A DNA stretch of 64,000 nucleotides from Phycisphaerales bacterium (GTDB taxonomy: Bacteria; Planctomycetota; Phycisphaerae; Phycisphaerales; UBA1924), in contig JADJMV010000015.1 of NCBI GenBank assembly GCA_016709445.1, positions 65,175-129,174 of the forward strand. The letters run 5' to 3'. Made by a program: the position numbers and the translations under genes. The first letter of the stretch is position 1, and every line of letters starts with the position of its first letter. The notes under the pieces were generated by a model. The model was not told the DNA's origin and searched no databases. It worked only from the letters and a program-made list of their open reading frames with translations. Shown here piece after piece: positions 54,378 through 61,536 of this stretch.

Positions 54378-54577
54378 TACGAGCCTCCCTTCCGGACAGA
54401 GTCTGTGGCGTCCTCGACCTTGTCGCCGGCGTCCTCAACGGCATCACCCGCGTCCTCGATCACGTCGTCTGCCTTCTCGCCCGCGTTCTCGAGCGGGCCC
54501 TGCTTCTCGCACCCAGCGAAGGGCAGGAGCCCCGCCGCGAGGAGCGCCCCCACTGCGCGTCTGCGTGTCAAGTTCAT
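54377..54577 (-). CDS. Small lipoprotein with acidic helical repeats
   Basis: A 66-aa lipoprotein. The signal has the lipobox LPFAGC, and the mature part is a repetitive amphipathic helix: ENAGEKADDVIEDAGDAVEDAGDKVEDATDSV, with an AGD-type 7-11-residue periodicity. This resembles small entericidin-like or apolipoprotein-like envelope proteins found in stress regulons. It is co-directional with the entericidin-like gene 52 nt upstream and coupled to the DUF1328 gene downstream. Function unknown. Confidence 0.7.
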   Translation of the reverse strand: MNLTRRRAVGALLAAGLLPFAGCEKQGPLENAGEKADDVIEDAGDAVEDAGDKVEDATDSVRKGGS

Positions 54578-54628
54578 GGCTGGTCTCCTTCTTCTGTTCC
54601 GAGCCTGGTCGCGGCCCTGGTTCTCGCG

Positions 54629-54820
54629 CTAGTCCGCGGCGTCCTGGACCGCGTCGCCGGTCTTCTCGATGTCCTTGCCCGCTCCCTCCACCGTGTTGCA
54701 CGCGGTGAGGGCGACGAGGCCCGCGATCAGCAGGGCCCACGCGGCCCCGGTGATGACCGCCCGGGGGCGGTGCGAAGCCGGGCGACCGGGCCCGACCATG
54801 GTTGTTGTGGTGCTATCCAT
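54629..54820 (-). CDS. Entericidin A/B-like small lipoprotein
   Basis: A 63-aa product from ATG 54820; the longer frame to 55153 overlaps the preceding gene and is not used. After a hydrophobic signal (ALLIAGLVALTAC) the mature peptide is CNTVEGAGKDIEKTGDAVQDAAD, which fits the entericidin pattern C-N-T-x-x-G-x-G-x-D-x-x-x-x-G. Entericidins are tiny envelope lipoproteins induced by stress. Its start overlaps the end of the upstream helical protein gene by 8 nt. Confidence 0.82.
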   Translation of the reverse strand: MDSTTTTMVGPGRPASHRPRAVITGAAWALLIAGLVALTACNTVEGAGKDIEKTGDAVQDAAD

Positions 54821-55352
54821 GCTTGATGGCTCCTTGCGTGATGCGACGGACTTGGTCGATAGCGCTCGCGCCGATGTCGCCCGCGGCTTCGAGCACGCCC
54901 GATGCCGCGGCCGAAGCCGCCCGCTCGGTGCTGACCCCAATCTCTCGAGCCCCCTGGATCGCCCCCTCGATCGCTCCCTGCGCGGCCTGTCCGATGTCGC
55001 CGCCGACCTCGGCCGTCCTCGACACGACACGCTTGGAAGCGTCCGCGATCGCGTCGAGAGTCTCAGCGCCCGCATCGTGCGTGGCACGGACCACGCCGAT
55101 GACGGCTCCCTTCGAGGCCTGTGATATCGAGGCGCCGACTTCCGCGGCCCCATCGATGACGCCGGTGACCGCTTCCAGGCTCGTCGAGCCGACCGCTTCG
55201 CCCACGTCTTCCATGCTCGCGAGGGCGGTCGCGATCGAATCCCGGGTGGTCCGCACGACGGTATCGGTCACGTCTCCGACGCCCTCGATCGCGTCGATGA
55301 TCGAGGACTTGATCGATTCCGAGAGGCTTTCGGTGCGCGGCCTGGTACTCAT
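54813..55352 (-). CDS. Alanine-rich amphipathic helical protein of unknown function
   Basis: A 179-aa protein started at ATG 55352, made almost entirely of degenerate 11- to 15-residue helices of the form (A/G)xx(V/I)GxS(V/I)...: GSTSLEAVTGVIDGAAEVGASISQ, ASKGAVIGVVRATHDAGAETLDAI. Gly and Ala recur with a zipper-like spacing, and there is no signal peptide or Cys. The pattern is like phasin-type or membrane-surface-binding repetitive helices. It is the second gene of the minus-strand envelope cluster after the PRC-barrel gene (145 nt gap). Function unknown; a frame open to 55610 exists upstream but is not protein-like. Confidence 0.6.
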   Translation of the reverse strand: MSTRPRTESLSESIKSSIIDAIEGVGDVTDTVVRTTRDSIATALASMEDVGEAVGSTSLEAVTGVIDGAAEVGASISQASKGAVIGVVRATHDAGAETLDAIADASKRVVSRTAEVGGDIGQAAQGAIEGAIQGAREIGVSTERAASAAASGVLEAAGDIGASAIDQVRRITQGAIKHG

Positions 55353-55497
55353 GGAAGACACTCCGTTTCCTGAGGTTCGGGCAAACACAGGGTTGCCCGC
55401 AATGCGCCCCGCCGCCGGGAAGGGCCGCGGGGCGCCAGTCTCCGCAGAGGAGACGGTCCGAACGTGTCCGGCCCGCTCCTCGCGGTCGAGGTCGATG

Positions 55498-56688
55498 TCA
55501 GTGACCGCGTTCAGGCTTGGGGTCGCCCCTTCGAATGCCGTCCGCGTTCCCGAAGCGCTGTGCTTCAAGGCCGTAGTACTCCCACACACGCCGGGCCAAT
55601 CCGCCTTCATTCAACTCACCGACGCCGCTCTCGCTCAGTTCGGGGGCCTTCTCCAGCCGCGCAATCGGCATGTCGATCGAGAAGGTCTGGTCGGACTCGC
55701 AGTCCATCGCGGTCCAGGGTACGGGGTAGCGAGTGTCGCCCACGCCCAGCACCCCGCCGCGCGAAATGACCGCGAACGCGGCCGTCCCGCTCCGCACGTC
55801 ATAGGCCACCATGTCGACCCCGCCGAACTCCTTGTCCTGCGGCCTGGAGGTCAGCTTCCCGTCGTCGATCTTGCTGGCAAGCGCCAGGGAAGTGTGCGTG
55901 CCGTGCCTCGACCACGCCGGGACTCCCCGCTCGTCGCGCAGCTCGAGTTCGTCCCCGTTCAGTTCCATCGATCGGGCAACAAACGTCGAGTCGTCATCGG
56001 GTGACGCCTTCACCGCCGTCACCGTGATGCGATCCCCCGAATGCGGGAGCGCGGAGTGCTTCGTGAGGAAGCCCGCGGGAGAGAGCAGCACGGTGCGTTC
56101 CCCGTTGCCGTCGCCGGGGTCGAGCACGACCGAACAGAATGCGCCCTCGGGGCTCGAGGTCGCGTCCTGCCGAATATCGGAAATCGTGCCTCCGAACGAG
56201 GTCGGGTTTGCCGTGGCGAATCGCTCGGTATACTGGTCGCCCCGCAGCGCCTCCGGCGCCGAGTCGTCGGCCAGATCACCGAACACACCCTCGACCGTCT
56301 TCCGCCAACTGGGGTCGCTCAGGGCATCGATGTCATCGGGATCGCAATCGGGCAGCGCGCTCAGCTGATCCGTCGTCGCCTGGATCCGGAACTGCTCCGC
56401 CGCCGGCTCCCAACGCAATGCCGCATAGGGGATCGCGACCGTCCGGTCCCTCGTGCCGAGTATCTCGTTCGTATCCACGATCGCGTACAGGATCCGTCCG
56501 GTTCCGGTGTCGACGACCAGGTCCACCACGTCCCCGGTGTGGTCGCTCTGCCGCCCGTCGGTGATCGACGCGTCCATGAGCGTCTCGTCCGAGATGAACC
56601 AGGGGGAGTCCGCCGATTCGGACTGGGCCCAGAGCGAGGAATTCGCGGCGAGTGTTCCCGCGACCGCGATGATATGGGTGATTCGCAT
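55498..56688 (-). CDS. Exported PRC-barrel domain protein
   Basis: A 396-aa protein from ATG 56688 (ribosome site GGAG), with a signal peptide (HIIAVAGTLAANSSLWAQ). Two PRC-barrel-like domains can be seen: residues 35-120 (FISDETLMDASITDGRQSDHTGDVVDLVVDTGTGRILYAIVDTNE..RTVAIPYAALRW) and about 275-350 (LALASKIDDGKLTSRPQDKEFGGVDMVAYDVRSGTAAFAVISRGG...RYPVPWTAMD), with an OB-like strand region between (FGGTISDIRQDA...SVVLDPGDGNGERTVLLSPAGFL). PRC-barrel proteins of this exported kind are common in stress and biofilm contexts, but activity is unknown. It is divergent from the OmpR-type regulator at 56874, which may control it. Confidence 0.82.
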   Translation of the reverse strand: MRITHIIAVAGTLAANSSLWAQSESADSPWFISDETLMDASITDGRQSDHTGDVVDLVVDTGTGRILYAIVDTNEILGTRDRTVAIPYAALRWEPAAEQFRIQATTDQLSALPDCDPDDIDALSDPSWRKTVEGVFGDLADDSAPEALRGDQYTERFATANPTSFGGTISDIRQDATSSPEGAFCSVVLDPGDGNGERTVLLSPAGFLTKHSALPHSGDRITVTAVKASPDDDSTFVARSMELNGDELELRDERGVPAWSRHGTHTSLALASKIDDGKLTSRPQDKEFGGVDMVAYDVRSGTAAFAVISRGGVLGVGDTRYPVPWTAMDCESDQTFSIDMPIARLEKAPELSESGVGELNEGGLARRVWEYYGLEAQRFGNADGIRRGDPKPERGH

Positions 56689-56873
56689 GGTGACGTCTCC
56701 TTTTGATCGAGCCTCATACGTCGGACCCGGGCGGCGACGGATGCTCCGTGCCAAGTTCCCGGGTTGTCTCCCCTCTCTACGATTGCCCTATGAGCGGCCC
56801 GTGAGATCGGGATGAGAAACCGCTCACGCCCTCATAGCCCCCCGTCGGGCGGCGCACTCGGAGTGGAGCCTGC

Positions 56874-57548
56874 ATGCGGATCCTGCTCGTGGAAGACAAT
56901 CCAAAGATGGCCGAGGCGATCCAGAGCGGCCTGGCGGCGCACGGGCACGCGGTGACGGTGTGCCACACCGGGCTGGAGGGAGAGGAAGAAGCGGCCCAAC
57001 GTGAGTACGACGCGATCGTGCTCGACCGGATGCTCCCGGACCGCGACGGCGTCGAGCTGTGCCGCAGCCTCCGGTCGCGGTGCGTGCCAACGCCCATCCT
57101 GATGCTGACGGCGATCTCTGGAACTCAGGCGACCGTCGAAGGGCTTGACGCGGGCGCCGACGACTACCTCGCCAAACCCTTCGAATTCGACGAACTGGTC
57201 GCGAGGGTCCGAGCCCTGCTGCGAAGGGGTGATGCGAGCGAGTCGCGCCGACTCAAAATGCACGACCTCGAGCTCGACCTCGACACCCGCGAAGCCATGC
57301 GGGCGGGCGAGCGCATCAAGCTCACCGGCAAGGAGTTCTCGCTCCTCGAATACATCATGCGGAACCCCGACCGAGTCCTCACGAGACAGGTCATCGCCGA
57401 GAAGGTCTGGGCCATCCGCTACGAGCCGTCAAGCAACGTGATCGATGTCGCGATTTCCGGCCTGCGTCGCAAGATCGACAAGGGCTTCGAGACCCCGTTG
57501 ATCCACACGGTCATCGGAGCCGGATACCGATTCGGGGTGATGCAGTAG
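56874..57548 (+). CDS. OmpR/PhoB-type response regulator
   Basis: A 224-aa two-domain response regulator. The receiver has D8/E7-type acid pocket (LVEDNP), phosphoacceptor D51 (IVLDRMLPDRDG), T79 in LTAIS and K101 in LAKPFEF. The C-terminal winged helix shows the OmpR signatures TGKEFSLLEYIMRNPDRVLTR and VIDVAISGLRRKIDKGFETPLIHTVIGAGYRFG. The kinase gene follows after 30 nt, so this is a CusR/QseB-like two-component pair. It is divergent from the PRC-barrel and envelope genes, which makes that cluster a good candidate regulon. Confidence 0.93.
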   Translation: MRILLVEDNPKMAEAIQSGLAAHGHAVTVCHTGLEGEEEAAQREYDAIVLDRMLPDRDGVELCRSLRSRCVPTPILMLTAISGTQATVEGLDAGADDYLAKPFEFDELVARVRALLRRGDASESRRLKMHDLELDLDTREAMRAGERIKLTGKEFSLLEYIMRNPDRVLTRQVIAEKVWAIRYEPSSNVIDVAISGLRRKIDKGFETPLIHTVIGAGYRFGVMQ

Positions 57549-57578
57549 GGGCCAAGCCCCGGGGAGAAGACCGCCGCG

Positions 57579-59088
57579 ATGCCGATCCTCAGGCTCTCAC
57601 TCCGCATGAAGCTCACGCTGTGGTTCCTCGTGATCTTCGTGGTAGTGTTCTGCGGTCTTCTCGTCGCCGCCGGGGTGCTGCACCGGGAAGCGACGCGCCG
57701 GGTGCTCGACTCCCAACTCACCATGCTCGCCCGGGGAGTCGCCGAGATGCTCCAGGCGAGCGACCGTGAGGCGCTCGCCGACGGCCTGTCCCGTTTCCAG
57801 CCGATCGACCGCGCCTCCGTCGTGCTCGCGGTCCGCAGCGACGACGGAAGGGTTCTGGGCGCTGGATGGCGGGTCGATCCCTCCGCGCTGCCCGAATTGG
57901 ATGAGCGGCAGAGCATCGGGCAGGTGGTCATACACAAACTCGATGGCCAGCGGGCCCGCGGCCTGCTCGGTCGGGAGGTGACAACACGCATGGTCACCTA
58001 CCGGTTCATGATGCCCGACGGAGCACCCGCCTTCCTTGACCTCGCCGGCGCGACCGATCTTCGGGAGGAAGAACTCTCCTACTTCCGCGGCGTGTTCCTC
58101 GTCGGCGGACTCGGGGCCGTGCTGGCCGCCGGGCTGGCCGCCTGGCTGATCGCCGGCAGGGCCGTTCAGCCGATGAAGCAGCTCGCCCGAGCCGCCGAGC
58201 AGGTGGATTCGGAGCACTTCGGCACCCGGATTGAGGTCGAGCGCGACGAGGTGGAAGTCGCCGGGCTCAAGGCGGCGCTCAACGATGCCCTGAACCGGCT
58301 CGAGGAGGGCTACCGGGCCCAGGAGCGGTTCGTCAGCAACGTCGCCCACGACCTCAAGACCCCGATCGCCGTCATGCTGACCGAGTCCCAGGTGCTCCGG
58401 CCCGGGCTCGTCAGCTCCGGCCGAGTACGAGAGCTACCGCAACAGCGTGATCACGGAGATGCGAACGCTCGGGGGCCTCGTCGAGAGCTTCCTCGCCCTG
58501 GCCCGGGCCGATCAGGGCGAGATCCTGGCCCGCATGACCGACGTTTCCGTGTTTGACCTGCTCATCGACGCCGTCGCCGAGTGCGGGAGAGAGGCACGAC
58601 GCAAGAACATCCACCTCATCCCCACCATCGGTGACCCCGGCCCCGAGATCGACGACCTCGAGCTGCGCGGCGACCCCGACCTGCTGCGAACCATGGTCGT
58701 GAATCTCCTGCGGAACGCGATCAGCTTCTCCCCCTCCGGCGAGAACATCGACGTCCGCGCCGCCCTCGACGGCGACTTCGCGGAGATCTCGGTCCGCGAC
58801 CGTGGCCCCGGCGTGCCCGAGGAGATGCTCGAGCTGATCTTTGATCGGTTCTTCCAGGCGCCCTCCACCGGACCACGACGCTCGGGCTCCGGCCTCGGCC
58901 TCGCGATCGCCCGGAGCGTGGCCTCCCTCCACGGCGGCGCGGTCCGCGTCGAGAACTGCCCCGACCGCGGCGCCGCGTTCACCGTGCGCCTGCCGCTCGC
59001 CGGACGCGAACCCGAGAAGCCCGCCGACGCCGAGCCCCCGACCACAGACCCCTGCACCGACCCCGAGCCGCCCGACACACCGACCTGA
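57579..59088 (+). CDS. Sensor histidine kinase (CusS/QseC-like), one frameshift
   Basis: Partner kinase of the upstream regulator. It has an N-terminal helix (KLTLWFLVIFVVVFCGLLVAAGVL), a periplasmic loop, a second helix (GVFLVGGLGAVLAAGLAAWLIAG), HAMP, and a HisKA/HATPase core. The phospho-His is in SNVAHDLKTPIAVMLTE; N box LLRNAISFSPSGE; G1 DRGPGVPEEMLELIFDRFF; G2 GSGLGLAIARSVASLHGG. The frame breaks at about 58401-58410 (CCCGGG tract). Removing one base makes 1509 nt, 502 aa, with PGSSAPAEYESYRNSVITEMRTLGG across the joint. The motif set on both sides is perfect, so the break is more likely an error than decay. The C-terminus ends in an acidic Pro-rich tail. Confidence 0.85.
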
Positions 59089-59419
59089 ATCGGTGCGAGG
59101 CCGCGCGAACCCCCGATCCCAGCCTCCCATCCGCCGCCCGCCGACCCCAAAGCCCCGCTCGACACCCGCACGGGCGAAGCCGTCGGATGGGCCGCGACGA
59201 CGTTTGTCGAGGCGGCGCCGGCCGACCGGAAAGGTCCCCCATCCGCCTCGCGTCCAGGCTTCGAAACCGCAAGGGGAGGGAATGGGGCACGGCGTTGGGG
59301 GTCGTGGTCGTGAAACGCGATCCTTGGTACCCTCTGCCGCGTCGGGGGGCCAAAATCGCCCGCGGCCGCCCGGTGCCGGAAGCCTGAGGCCACCCCCAGC
59401 GCCACGCGAGAGGAGCCAC
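59089..59419. other. 331-nt spacer before the oxidoreductase gene
   Basis: Nothing coding is convincing here. The ribosome site GAGAGGAG lies immediately before the next ATG. I see no clear terminator or promoter pair. Confidence 0.5.
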
Positions 59420-60799
59420 ATGACGAACCAGACGACGCGCCGTGAATTCCTGAACGACGCCACCGGAATCGCAGCAGCCACGCTGCTCGGGACCCGGGCG
59501 TTTGCCATGGCGCACCCCGGCGGAGACGACACGATCCAAGTCGCCCTCGTTGGCTGCGGCGGGCGCGGCAGCGGGGCCGCGATCAACGCTCTCTCGGTCG
59601 CGCGGGGCCCCGTCCGGCTCGTGGCCATGGCCGACGTCTTCGAGGATCGCCTCAAGTCCAGCTACGAGGCGCTGACCGGGGAAGTCGATGCCGGGCTCGA
59701 CGTGCCGCAGGAGCGGCGGTTCATCGGGTTCGATGCGTACAAGCACGCGATGGACTGCCTGCGCCCGGGGGACATCGTAATCCTCGCGACGCCGCCGGCC
59801 TTCCGGTGGGTGCACTTCACGTACGCGATCGAGAAGGGGCTCAATGTCTTTATGGAGAAGCCCGTGACGGTCGACGGGCCGAGCACGCGCCGGATGCTCG
59901 AGCTGGCCAAGAAGTCGCAGGAGAAGGGGCTGAAGGTCGGCGTGGGGCTGATGAGCCGGCACAGCCGGGCGCTCCAAGAGCTCGCGAAGCGGACCCAGGA
60001 CGGGCAGCTCGGCGAGATCACCTCGCTGCACGGGTATCGGATGCACGGGAATGTGGCGAGCTTCCGCTCGACGCCGCGCCCCACGAACATCCCGGAGCTG
60101 GAGTACCAGATCCGCCGGTTCCACAGCTTCCTGTGGGCGAGCGGCGGGTGCTTCAATGATTTCTACATCCACGTCATCGACCACCTGTGCTGGATGAAGG
60201 GGTCGTGGCCGGTGAAGGCGATGGGCATCGGCGGCCGGCATTTCCGCTATGGGGCGAACGGCGTGCCGTGGATCGACCAGAACTTCGACTCCTACGGCAT
60301 CGAGTACGAGTTCGCCGACGGCACGGTCATGCGCTTCGACGGGCGGACGATGGACGGCGCCGACAACCGGTTCATGAGCTACATGCAGGGGACCAAGGGC
60401 GCGGCGATCGTGTCCGCGAACAGCGACTGCGGGCTGCCGTCGAAGATCTTCAGCAAGCGCGACATGAGCCCGGGCAGCCTGGTCTGGACGTCGCAGGTCG
60501 CCGAGCGGGAACAGAACCCCTACCAGAACGAGTGGGAGGATCTGATCGGCGCCGTGCGCGACGGCAAGGACTACAACGAGGTCGAGCGCGGCGCTCGCGC
60601 GAGCCTGGTGTGCAACATGGGGCGCATGAGCGCCCACACGGGCCGGACGATCACCCTCGACGAGATGCTCAACTGCAAGCACGAGTTCGCGCCCGGCGTG
60701 GCGGATCTGGCACCCGGGTCGGAAGCCCCGGTGCGGGCGGATGCGGACGGGCTGTATCCGTGGCCGAAGCCGGGGATGGTGACGGATCGGGAGTATTGA
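59420..60799 (+). CDS. Gfo/Idh/MocA family oxidoreductase (exported, twin-arginine-like signal)
   Basis: A 459-aa NAD(P)-dependent oxidoreductase. The N-terminus TRREFLNDATGIAAATLLGTRAFA looks like a twin-arginine signal, typical of planctomycete GFO/IDH proteins. The Rossmann motif VALVGCGGRGSGAA is at residues 41-54, and the family EKP motif is at 146-148 in FMEKPVTVDGPSTRRML. The second domain has DHLCWMKGSWPVKAMGIGGR. Such enzymes act on sugars, inositols or glycosides. The ATG at 59420 follows GAGAGGAG. It is a single-gene unit, and a DUF2924 frame comes in from the other strand across its 3' end. Confidence 0.9.
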   Translation: MTNQTTRREFLNDATGIAAATLLGTRAFAMAHPGGDDTIQVALVGCGGRGSGAAINALSVARGPVRLVAMADVFEDRLKSSYEALTGEVDAGLDVPQERRFIGFDAYKHAMDCLRPGDIVILATPPAFRWVHFTYAIEKGLNVFMEKPVTVDGPSTRRMLELAKKSQEKGLKVGVGLMSRHSRALQELAKRTQDGQLGEITSLHGYRMHGNVASFRSTPRPTNIPELEYQIRRFHSFLWASGGCFNDFYIHVIDHLCWMKGSWPVKAMGIGGRHFRYGANGVPWIDQNFDSYGIEYEFADGTVMRFDGRTMDGADNRFMSYMQGTKGAAIVSANSDCGLPSKIFSKRDMSPGSLVWTSQVAEREQNPYQNEWEDLIGAVRDGKDYNEVERGARASLVCNMGRMSAHTGRTITLDEMLNCKHEFAPGVADLAPGSEAPVRADADGLYPWPKPGMVTDREY

Positions 60800-61004
60800 G
60801 CGTGCTCCCCGACGCCCGCCGCCGCACCCGCTCGGGGAGCCCGCCCTCGGCGTTGGCCTGGGCGCGCCATGCGATCCGGCGGATCAGGTAGTCCTTGTGG
60901 TTAGTCCGCGTGGGCTCGCCGAAGACCTCGGCGTACCTGCGTCGAAGCTCAGTCACGGTCATGCGCGGCAGTTCGCTCACCATCTGGCCGACGTTCAACG
61001 CCAC
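60669..61004 (-). CDS. DUF2924-like protein, 3'-truncated
   Basis: ATG 61004 starts a 111-aa frame. The first 65 residues match DUF2924 proteins, which sit next to phage-type recombinases: MTVTELRRRYAEVFGEPTRTNHKDYLIRRIAWRAQANAEGGLPERVRRRA. After RRRA near 60810 the family resemblance ends; the frame then reads SGSTLNTPDPSPSP through the 3' end of the oxidoreductase gene. So the gene has lost its normal tail (which usually continues for 100 residues or so), probably by deletion at its junction with the neighbouring DNA. Its partner recombinase is not in the window. A small conserved ORF is next upstream, 23 nt away. Confidence 0.65.
   Translation of the reverse strand: MALNVGQMVSELPRMTVTELRRRYAEVFGEPTRTNHKDYLIRRIAWRAQANAEGGLPERVRRRASGSTLNTPDPSPSPASATDTARPHPPAPGLPTRVPDPPRRARTRACS
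60804..60840 (+). terminator. 9-bp-stem hairpin after the oxidoreductase gene
   Basis: GCTCCCCGA at 60804-60812 pairs with TCGGGGAGC at 60832-60840 (19-nt loop), 4 nt past the stop. There is no T-run. It overlaps the truncated end of the DUF2924 resemblance, so it may also mark a junction. Confidence 0.4.
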
Positions 61005-61027
61005 GCATCGCCTCCTTTCTCTCGCCG

Positions 61028-61234
61028 TTAACCGGCGACGCCATCAAGCGGCAATGGGGCGACGAGTTCAAGGCATGTGGCCAAGGATTCCTCCAGATTC
61101 TGCGGCGATGCGATAGCGACGCGATGCCGCCCCTGGAGCCGCAGGATGCCGCGGGCAACGATGATCGCGATCTCGTCGATCCGGTCGTCCGGCGTCATGT
61201 CCGCGGGCTCTGCGGAATCGAGGCGCAGCGACAT
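61028..61234 (-). CDS. Small conserved protein of the DUF2924 module
   Basis: A 68-aa frame starting MSLRLDSAEPADMTPDDRIDEIAIIVARGILRLQ and ending LEESLATCLELVAPLPLDGVAG. Short proteins with the MTPDDRI..(I/V)A.ILA.G(V/I)LRL pattern are known to me as companions of DUF2924 genes in accessory modules. It is helical with no other motif. It lies 23 nt upstream of the DUF2924 gene on the same strand and appears co-transcribed. Another frame (60949-61158) overlaps it and is a shadow. Confidence 0.55.
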   Translation of the reverse strand: MSLRLDSAEPADMTPDDRIDEIAIIVARGILRLQGRHRVAIASPQNLEESLATCLELVAPLPLDGVAG

Positions 61235-61435
61235 CGCGCGCTCCCTTCGGAGATGCTCACCGTGACCGTCCGCGGATGGTCGAGGTGATCAGGGATCGGT
61301 CGCCGGGCTTTTAACCGCAGCCCGCTACTGGATACCTACGCGATGGAATTCCGAAGTCGCGCGCGAGGGGGGCGAGGGCAACCCAGGCGTCAAGCTACGC
61401 GTGTGGGATACTACCCAAATATTAAACGAACCAAT

Positions 61436-61524
61436 GTTGTGCCGCGTTGTTCCGGCTTTCGGTTTGACATGGGAGAGGTGCTTGCTATGCTCTCCGATCG
61501 TCATTCGGAACAACGTGGAACAAC
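61436..61524. promoter_or_regulatory. Four 9-bp half-sites flanking the promoter (candidate operator)
   Basis: GTTGTGCCG (61436-61444) and GTTGTTCCG (61446-61454) lie as a 10-bp-spaced direct pair upstream. CGGAACAAC (61506-61514) and TGGAACAAC (61516-61524) lie as an inverted pair downstream. The first and last pairs are reverse complements, and each pair is in the same phase of the helix. The promoter at 61464-61491 lies between them, and the last site abuts the ribosome site. This layout suits a cooperative or looping repressor. Confidence 0.6.
61464..61491 (+). promoter_or_regulatory. Sigma70-like promoter of the P-loop gene
   Basis: TTGACA at 61464-61469 and TATGCT at 61486-61491 are separated by 16 nt. 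A start point near 61498 would give a leader of about 40 nt to the ATG at 61537, with GGAGGT just before it. It is the clearest -35/-10 pair in the window. Confidence 0.6.
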
Positions 61525-61536
61525 GGAGGTGCAAAT

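Larger units (their letters stand above)
61235..61536. other. 302-nt divergent control region of the accessory module
   Basis: Non-coding DNA between the minus-strand small ORF/DUF2924 genes and the plus-strand P-loop gene. It is less GC-rich than its surroundings and carries the promoter and four half-sites listed separately. Any promoter for the minus-strand genes was not identified. Confidence 0.6.
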
